DNA of 64,000 nucleotides. Source: an uncultured Bacteroides sp. GTDB lineage: Bacteria > Bacteroidota > Bacteroidia > Bacteroidales > Bacteroidaceae. The notes beneath the pieces were generated by a model that had not been told where the DNA came from, did no database searches, and was given only the letters and a program-made list of their open reading frames with translations. Made by a program: the position numbers and the translations under genes. Below are positions 58,837-64,000 of the stretch, piece by piece. The stretch lies in the NCBI GenBank assembly GCA_944322335.1, contig CALUOU010000001.1:1-64000 (forward strand). The letters are read 5' to 3'. Positions within the stretch are counted from its first letter, which is position 1. Each line of letters begins with the position of its first letter.

Positions 58837-61800
58837 GTCTTTCTTTTTTTACTTTTTGTTGTACTTTGGATGTCGCTTTGTAAATCATGACAAAGAAGAA
58901 GGGTACAAGCACGATGCCGAATACAACGGCGAATATCATGCCGAAGAACACGCCGGTACCGATTGCCTGTCGGCTTGCCGAGCCTGGTCCTGTGGCCAAT
59001 ACCATGGGAAGCATGCCTAAGATGAAGGCCAATGAGGTCATCAGGATAGGCCGGAAACGGAGCTGTGCGGCGTGGATGGCCGAACGGATCAAGTCCTTTC
59101 CCGCATCGACCTGCACTTTGGCGAATTCCACGATCAGGATGGCGTTCTTTGCGGCAAGCCCCATCAGCATGACCAGACCGATCTGGAAATAGATGTCGTT
59201 TTCCAGTCCGCAAACAGCCGTTCCTAAATAAGCTCCCAATGCGGCAACAGGCAGGGACAGAAGGACAGAGATAGGAACGGTCCAGCTTTCATACAAGGCT
59301 GCCAGAAACAGGAATACAAAGAGAAATACCAGTGTCAGTACGGCTCCGGTCTGTCCGCCAGCCGCTTTTTCCTGATAGGAAAGTCCGCTCCATTCTACTC
59401 CGATGTTGTCGGGGAGGTGGTCGCGTGCGATCTGCTCCATGATTTCCATGGCCTGACCGGAGCTGTAGCCTTGGGCGGCTTCGCCTCGGATTACAGCCGT
59501 TGTAAACATGTTGAAACGTTTGATACTGCCGGGACCGGTGGTGTATTCCGCATTGCCTAACGCAGTCAGCGGGATCATGGCTCCGTTGGCTGCCCGCACA
59601 AAGAACAGGTTAAGATTGTCCTTGTGTGCACGGTAGGGGGCTTCAGCCTGTACATAGACACGGTAGATACGGTTGAACATGTTGAAGTCGTTCACGTATA
59701 CCGAACCGGTATATGCTTTCATAGTAGAAAACACGTCCGCCAGCGGCACACCTAACATCTTTACCTTGTCACGGTCTACATCGAAATAGAGTTGGGGTAT
59801 TTCCGACTGCAAGGCAGACGACACGCCTGTCAGTTCCTTCCGTTGTTGGGCGTAATACATCAGTGTGTCCGCTGCTTGCACCAGGTTGTCAAAAGTGGCT
59901 TCTCCGCGTGCTTCGAGCTGCATTTCGAAACCGCCGGCTGTACCCAGACCTGGAATGACAGGTGGTGTGGACAGGTAAACCTTGCATTCCGGATATTCCG
60001 ACAAGTCTTTCTTGACAATTTCCATCACTTCATCAATGTTGATGCCTTCCCGCTCTTCCCATGGCTTCAGAATGACAGTCAAGGTGCTGCGGGCTTGGTT
60101 GGTGCCTACACGCGGACTGGTGCCAGTTACATTTTGTACATAATCCACATACGGGTTCTTCATCAGATAGTCAATGGCCCGATTTGTCACTACGCGGGTG
60201 CGTTCCAGAGTCGCGCCTTCCGGAAGCTCCAATTCTACTTTGAAGTAGCCTTGGTCTTCTACGGGAAGGAAGCTGGTGGGAATCAGCTTGTGGACAAGGA
60301 AGATGAATATGACTACCATGCCGAAAGCGCTGATGATGCGTTTAGGGTTTTTGATAGAACGGTCGATGAGGCCGATGTAGCGATGATTGCCAAAGGCTAA
60401 CCATTGGTTGATCTTCCGGAAAACAAAGTTCTTCTTTTTCCCATTGTCCGGACGCAGAATCAGTGAGCACATTACCGGGCTCAGTGTCAAGGCTACGACG
60501 GTGGACAAAAGGACTGATACGGCAATGGTGATGGTGAATTGTCGGTAGAGCTGTCCGGTGATGCCGCTTAAGAAGCTTACTGGTACGAACACGGCGCACA
60601 GTACCAGTGAGGTGGCGATTAATGCACTGGTCAGCCCGGTCATGGCTTTCTTGGTGGCTTCGTAAGGAGATAGCTTTTCCGTTTCCATCAGGTGCTCTAC
60701 ATTTTCCACCACAACAATGGCATCGTCCACCACAATACCGATGGCGAGAACCAATCCGAGCAAGGTCAGTGTATTCAGCGTGAATCCGAAAATCAGCATG
60801 AAACCGAATGTTCCAATCAAGGAGATCGGTACTGCTACGAGCGGAATCACGGTCGCCCGCCAGCTTTGTAAAGAAAGGAACACTACAAGGATCACCAGAA
60901 ACAACGCTTCAAACAACGTCTTGTAAACTTCGTGGATAGACTCGGATATGTAGTCTGTTATGTCGAACGGGATGTTATAGCTCATGCCTTCCGGAAAGGT
61001 CTGGCTGATTTCGTCCATTGTTTGTTTTACGCGCTCAGCCACTTCCATGGCATTGGCTCCCGGCAAGGTATAGACGGACAAGACAGCGGCGTTCTCGCCA
61101 TCAATGCCACTTTCCGTGTTATAGGAAGCGGCTTCGAGCGATACGCGAGCCACGTCACGCAGCCGGATGTTGGCACCGTTGGGATTGGCGCGGACTACGA
61201 TATTTTCAAATTGGTTTACGGTGCTCAGCCGCCCTTGTGTCGTGATAGGGATGGTGATGTCCAGACCAGAAGTGGGCTGCTGGCCTAAAACACCGGCGGC
61301 CGCTTCACGGTTTTGGTCTTTCAGGGCTTTTTGAATGTCCTGCACGGTCAGACCGAAATTGGCCAGCTTATCAGGTGATACCCAAATCTGCATGGCGTAA
61401 TAGCGGCTGCCTACATTGGACACACGTCCCACTCCTGGAATGCGCCGCAGCAAGTCGAGCACATTCAGGGTAGCAAAGTTGCTCAAGTAGATTTCATCAA
61501 ACTTGGGATCGCTTGATTTCAAACAGACTGTCATCAACTGGCTGGGGGATTGCTTTTCCACTGAAATGCCGTTTTGGATCACTTCGGCTGGAAGGCGGCT
61601 TTCTGCCAGTTTCACACGGTTTTGGATTTCCACTGCTGCCAAGTCGGGGTTGGAAGAAATATCGAATGTCACTGTGGCGGAAAAGCTGCCCGTGTTGGTG
61701 CTGGTAGATTCCATGTACAGCATGCCTGGAGTTCCGTTCAATTCCTGTTCGATGGGGGTTGCTACTGCTTGTGAAACGGTCAATGCGCTGGCACCCGGAT

Positions 61801-61948
61801 AGGAAGCCTCAATTTTCACCACAGGGGGTGTTATTTGGGGATATTGATCGATAGGCAGCATGGTCAGTCCGATGATGCCGATGAGCACAATCAAGATGGA
61901 TATGACCATGGAGAATACCGGGCGATCGATAAAAAAAGTAATTTTCAT
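58820..61948 (-). CDS. RND-family multidrug efflux permease (HAE1, AcrB-like)
   Basis: A 1042-residue inner-membrane pump with 12 transmembrane segments and two large periplasmic loops. The family opening MKITFFIDRPVFSMVISI, the PPVVKIEASYPGAS region near 42-55 and the proton-relay aspartates in GIVVDDAIVVVEN (near 405) are visible. It exports drugs, bile salts or other amphipathic compounds using the proton gradient. It is the middle gene of adaptor-pump-channel. No regulator gene lies next to the operon in this window. Confidence 0.94.
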   Translation of the reverse strand: MKITFFIDRPVFSMVISILIVLIGIIGLTMLPIDQYPQITPPVVKIEASYPGASALTVSQAVATPIEQELNGTPGMLYMESTSTNTGSFSATVTFDISSNPDLAAVEIQNRVKLAESRLPAEVIQNGISVEKQSPSQLMTVCLKSSDPKFDEIYLSNFATLNVLDLLRRIPGVGRVSNVGSRYYAMQIWVSPDKLANFGLTVQDIQKALKDQNREAAAGVLGQQPTSGLDITIPITTQGRLSTVNQFENIVVRANPNGANIRLRDVARVSLEAASYNTESGIDGENAAVLSVYTLPGANAMEVAERVKQTMDEISQTFPEGMSYNIPFDITDYISESIHEVYKTLFEALFLVILVVFLSLQSWRATVIPLVAVPISLIGTFGFMLIFGFTLNTLTLLGLVLAIGIVVDDAIVVVENVEHLMETEKLSPYEATKKAMTGLTSALIATSLVLCAVFVPVSFLSGITGQLYRQFTITIAVSVLLSTVVALTLSPVMCSLILRPDNGKKKNFVFRKINQWLAFGNHRYIGLIDRSIKNPKRIISAFGMVVIFIFLVHKLIPTSFLPVEDQGYFKVELELPEGATLERTRVVTNRAIDYLMKNPYVDYVQNVTGTSPRVGTNQARSTLTVILKPWEEREGINIDEVMEIVKKDLSEYPECKVYLSTPPVIPGLGTAGGFEMQLEARGEATFDNLVQAADTLMYYAQQRKELTGVSSALQSEIPQLYFDVDRDKVKMLGVPLADVFSTMKAYTGSVYVNDFNMFNRIYRVYVQAEAPYRAHKDNLNLFFVRAANGAMIPLTALGNAEYTTGPGSIKRFNMFTTAVIRGEAAQGYSSGQAMEIMEQIARDHLPDNIGVEWSGLSYQEKAAGGQTGAVLTLVFLFVFLFLAALYESWTVPISVLLSLPVAALGAYLGTAVCGLENDIYFQIGLVMLMGLAAKNAILIVEFAKVQVDAGKDLIRSAIHAAQLRFRPILMTSLAFILGMLPMVLATGPGSASRQAIGTGVFFGMIFAVVFGIVLVPFFFVMIYKATSKVQQKVKKERHDKNL

Positions 61949-62005
61949 ACGTCTCTCGCTTTATAGATATGGATTCGTTTACGGAGTGGTCGCTCTCTCT
62001 TTCGC

Positions 62006-63193
62006 TTATTGTTTATTTCCTGCTTTTTCGGGAACAGAAGCCTGCGGGCGCACTTTCATGCCCGGAGTCAGTTTATGGAAGCCTTCCGTCACCACATTCT
62101 CTCCCGCTATCAGGCCACGTTCGATAACGGTGTTATTGCCAAATTCGGGGCCTACTTCTACAAAGCGTCGTTCCACGATCGAGTCACGCCGCATCACGAA
62201 GATATAAGCGCCGCCTTTTTCAATGGTTATAGCTTTTTGGGGAACGGCTACGGCTCCTTCACGAACGTCCAGCAGACATTTTACCTGTGTGAACTGTCCG
62301 GGCAGCAACGTTCGGTCAGGGTTGGGCATTTCCGCACGCACAGAGAAGGTACCGGTCTGCGGATCCACTTGTGGTTCCGCAAAGTCTACATATCCTTTAT
62401 AGGGATAGACTGTGTTGTCGGCCAGGGTAATGGTGATGTTCGGTTGCCAGGAGCGGGAAGAGTCTTGCTGCCCCAGTTGCACGTTGCGTTCCTTGCTTTT
62501 AAGGTAGTCTAAGGCGGTCATGCTGAAATCCACTAGCACCGTGTCACTCTTTACTACGGTGGCCAGCAGTGATTTGCCGTTTGGGCCGACTAAGGTCCCC
62601 AAGTCCACGTTGCGCTCGCTGATGTGCCCTGACAGCGGGGAACGCACAACGGTATATCCCAATTCCAGCTCTGCTTGATCCAAGTCTGCTTGGCTCATGG
62701 CTACCGACGCTTCTGCTGTCTCATAGGCAGCTTGGGCATTGTCCAAGTCCAACTGACTGGCGGCGTTTTGTGCGTAGAGGGGACGGATGCGCTCCAAGTC
62801 GCGTTTGGCTTTAAGCGCTTGTGCCTCGTCTTTTTTCAGTTGGGCGCGCGCCTTGTCTGCTTTGGCGCGGTATTGGTCTTGGTTGATGACAAACAGAACC
62901 TGATTTTTTGTCACATACGTGCCTTCTGCAAAGAGCATGCTTTCCAAGTAGCCTTCCACTCGTGCATGTACTTCCACGAACTGTTGGGCACGGATGCGTC
63001 CTACATACTCGCCGTAAATTTCCACATCGCCTTTGATGGCAGGCTCTACAATGACTGTAGGTGCTTCGGGCTCTACTTTCCGTGGCCAGGCAATGATGAT
63101 ATATCCTATAATCAAGACTGCCAGACAGGAGATCATGATAATCAGCCTTCTTTTTTTCAGCTTTAAATCCCTTTTCGTAAAAAATAGTTTCAT
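62006..63193 (-). CDS. RND efflux periplasmic adaptor (AcrA-like)
   Basis: A 395-residue membrane-fusion protein. It has an N-terminal anchor (about 16-34, LIIMISCLAVLIIGYIIIA), a lipoyl half-motif EVHARVEGYLESM (near 74), a coiled-coil hairpin (about 105-175) and a returning lipoyl half with VRSPLSGHISERNVDLG (near 185). A beta-barrel and a membrane-proximal domain ending in GLIAGENVVTEGFHKL follow. It is the first gene of the operon and links pump to channel. It has an unprocessed anchor instead of the lipid anchor of AcrA. Confidence 0.92.
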   Translation of the reverse strand: MKLFFTKRDLKLKKRRLIIMISCLAVLIIGYIIIAWPRKVEPEAPTVIVEPAIKGDVEIYGEYVGRIRAQQFVEVHARVEGYLESMLFAEGTYVTKNQVLFVINQDQYRAKADKARAQLKKDEAQALKAKRDLERIRPLYAQNAASQLDLDNAQAAYETAEASVAMSQADLDQAELELGYTVVRSPLSGHISERNVDLGTLVGPNGKSLLATVVKSDTVLVDFSMTALDYLKSKERNVQLGQQDSSRSWQPNITITLADNTVYPYKGYVDFAEPQVDPQTGTFSVRAEMPNPDRTLLPGQFTQVKCLLDVREGAVAVPQKAITIEKGGAYIFVMRRDSIVERRFVEVGPEFGNNTVIERGLIAGENVVTEGFHKLTPGMKVRPQASVPEKAGNKQ

Positions 63194-63303
63194 GCTTGTT
63201 TGTTATTTAGTTTAGACCTTTTAATCTATCTTTTATTGGCAAGATTGATGCCATTTTCAATAGGCTTGTCCGATCTTTTGGCGAAAACGCACATATTCAG
63301 GCG

Positions 63304-63335
63304 CAAAGCTAAAAAAACTAATGGATATAGCCAAT
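63304..63335 (-). promoter_or_regulatory. promoter of the RND efflux operon
   Basis: -7 TAGCTTTG at 63304-63311 and ATTG at 63332-63335, 20 bases apart, minus strand. The leader is about 105 bases. Confidence 0.5.
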
Positions 63336-63361
63336 CTTTTTTTATCTATTTTGGGGAAAAG

Positions 63362-63380
63362 TTCCACTTCTGCTGTGGAA
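63362..63380 (-). terminator. short hairpin after metH
   Basis: TTCCAC / GTGGAA with a 7-base loop, followed on the minus strand by CTTTTCC. It lies 26 bases past the metH stop. A weak terminator. Confidence 0.4.
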
Positions 63381-63406
63381 TTATTCTACAGTTTGTCTGG
63401 GGAAGT

Positions 63407-64000
63407 TCAGGGTTTGTCCGATAAATTGGCTGCTAAAAACTTACGCGCCGTTTCTACGGGAAGCCCGCGTCGCCGGGCATAGTCATTCAGTTGGTCCTCG
63501 CCTATTTGGCCGATAGAAAAATAGTGGGAGGCGGGATGGGAGAGCATCAGTCCACACACGGACGCGTGTGGACGCATGGCACCGTTTTCGGTGAGTGTGA
63601 TGCCTATTTGCTTCATGTCAAGCAAGGAGTCCAGCAGGAAATTCACTGACTGGTCAGGTAGGGAAGGGTAACCGACAGCCGGGCGGATGCCTTGAAATTT
63701 TTCGGCCAGCAGGTCGGGTATGGAAAGGCACTCATCAGGAGCATATCCCCAGGCTGTTTTGCGGACATATTCGTGCATCTTTTCTGTGGCCGCCTCTGCC
63801 AGTCGGTCTGAAAGGGTCTGGATCAGCAGGCTTTGATAAGGATCATTGGTTGAAGGGGGGGCTTGCTGTCGGACCGTAGAGGCGAACAGGCCAATGGAGT
63901 CTGTTTGTCCGCTGGCAAGCGGTCGGATGAAATCGCTCAGACACAGATAAGGGCTTCCGTCGGGGTGGGGTGTCTGTTGGCGCAGCAAAGGGAAACGTAT
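63407..64000 (-). CDS. metH: methionine synthase, C-terminal activation domain (partial)
   Basis: Only the last 198 codons lie in the window; the frame is open to the right edge. The sequence is the S-adenosylmethionine-binding reactivation domain of cobalamin-dependent methionine synthase: LRQQTPH followed by LCLSDFI, then AAATEKMHEYVRKTAWGY-like helix, RPAVGYPSLPDQS and HPASHYFSIGQIGEDQLNDYARRRG. It allows reductive methylation of oxidised cobalamin. The homocysteine, folate and B12 domains should follow outside the window. A free-standing activation protein cannot be ruled out. Confidence 0.88.
   Translation of the reverse strand: MRFPLLRQQTPHPDGSPYLCLSDFIRPLASGQTDSIGLFASTVRQQAPPSTNDPYQSLLIQTLSDRLAEAATEKMHEYVRKTAWGYAPDECLSIPDLLAEKFQGIRPAVGYPSLPDQSVNFLLDSLLDMKQIGITLTENGAMRPHASVCGLMLSHPASHYFSIGQIGEDQLNDYARRRGLPVETARKFLAANLSDKP

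Overview
The window looks like a chromosomal segment of a gut Bacteroidales bacterium, most likely Bacteroides, Phocaeicola or Parabacteroides. This rests on Bacteroidota family signatures (DUF4836, DUF5063, BlaR1 with a TonB tail, a Wzc-type tyrosine kinase, meso-diaminopimelate dehydrogenase) and on many promoters of the Bacteroidales type (-7 box TAnnTTTG, sometimes with TTTG about 20 bases upstream). There are no rRNA or tRNA genes, CRISPR arrays, prophage genes or transposase genes. Species assignment is not possible from the sequence alone.

Layout. 0.5-8.1 kb (minus): a xylan side-chain operon of GH35-like enzyme, GPH-type sugar transporter, cytoplasmic GH43, GH67 alpha-glucuronidase and mannonate dehydratase. 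8.5-14.5 kb (minus): nucleoside transporter, bifunctional nuclease, RsmE, a DUF4836 lipoprotein and a small ABC transporter. A probable small RNA lies just upstream. 14.9-17.4 kb (minus): rRNA methyltransferase, DEDDy exonuclease and DUF5063 protein. 18.2-19.3 kb (plus): the Mrp/ApbC iron-sulfur carrier. 19.4-21.1 kb (minus): a BlaI/BlaR1 sensor pair with a visible operator. 21.3-31.0 kb (minus): thioredoxin-like lipid/redox protein, an unusual glycerate kinase, a GH43 lipoprotein and an ABC-2/HlyD/TolC exporter. 31.2-32.0 kb: a membrane-anchored coiled-coil protein.

32.8-35.8 kb (plus) is the most striking region. It is a compact three-gene cluster encoding a steroid 5-alpha-reductase homologue of eukaryotic SRD5A type, an Old Yellow Enzyme-family ene-reductase with a cysteine cluster, and a short-chain dehydrogenase. 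It is closed by a strong terminator. Together these could reduce a 3-oxo-delta4 steroid or bile acid at C4-C5 (alpha or beta face) and then at C3. From memory, sets of this kind in gut Bacteroidales have been linked to isoallo-bile acids; the substrate here is inferred.

36-49 kb holds housekeeping genes: pfkA, ispH-cmk, a prolyl oligopeptidase, gdhA, an M24 peptidase, ruvA, ddh, an Mpv17-like membrane protein and a serine hydrolase. 50.5-54.3 kb (minus) is an isolated Wzc/Wza exopolysaccharide export pair with a HAD phosphatase, behind a long leader. 54.7-57.3 kb has a GH25 lysozyme and PPi-dependent phosphofructokinase. 57.4-63.2 kb (minus) is a complete RND efflux operon. The right edge cuts through metH.

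The noncoding DNA carries its own signal. Five intergenic regions (about 1, 17.8, 32.2, 49.3 and 50.2 kb) hold arrays with an exact 22-bp period, different in sequence but each built from small dyad-symmetric units. Two intergenic elements (1755-1890 and 35853-36067) have terminal inverted repeats flanked by short direct repeats, like MITEs.
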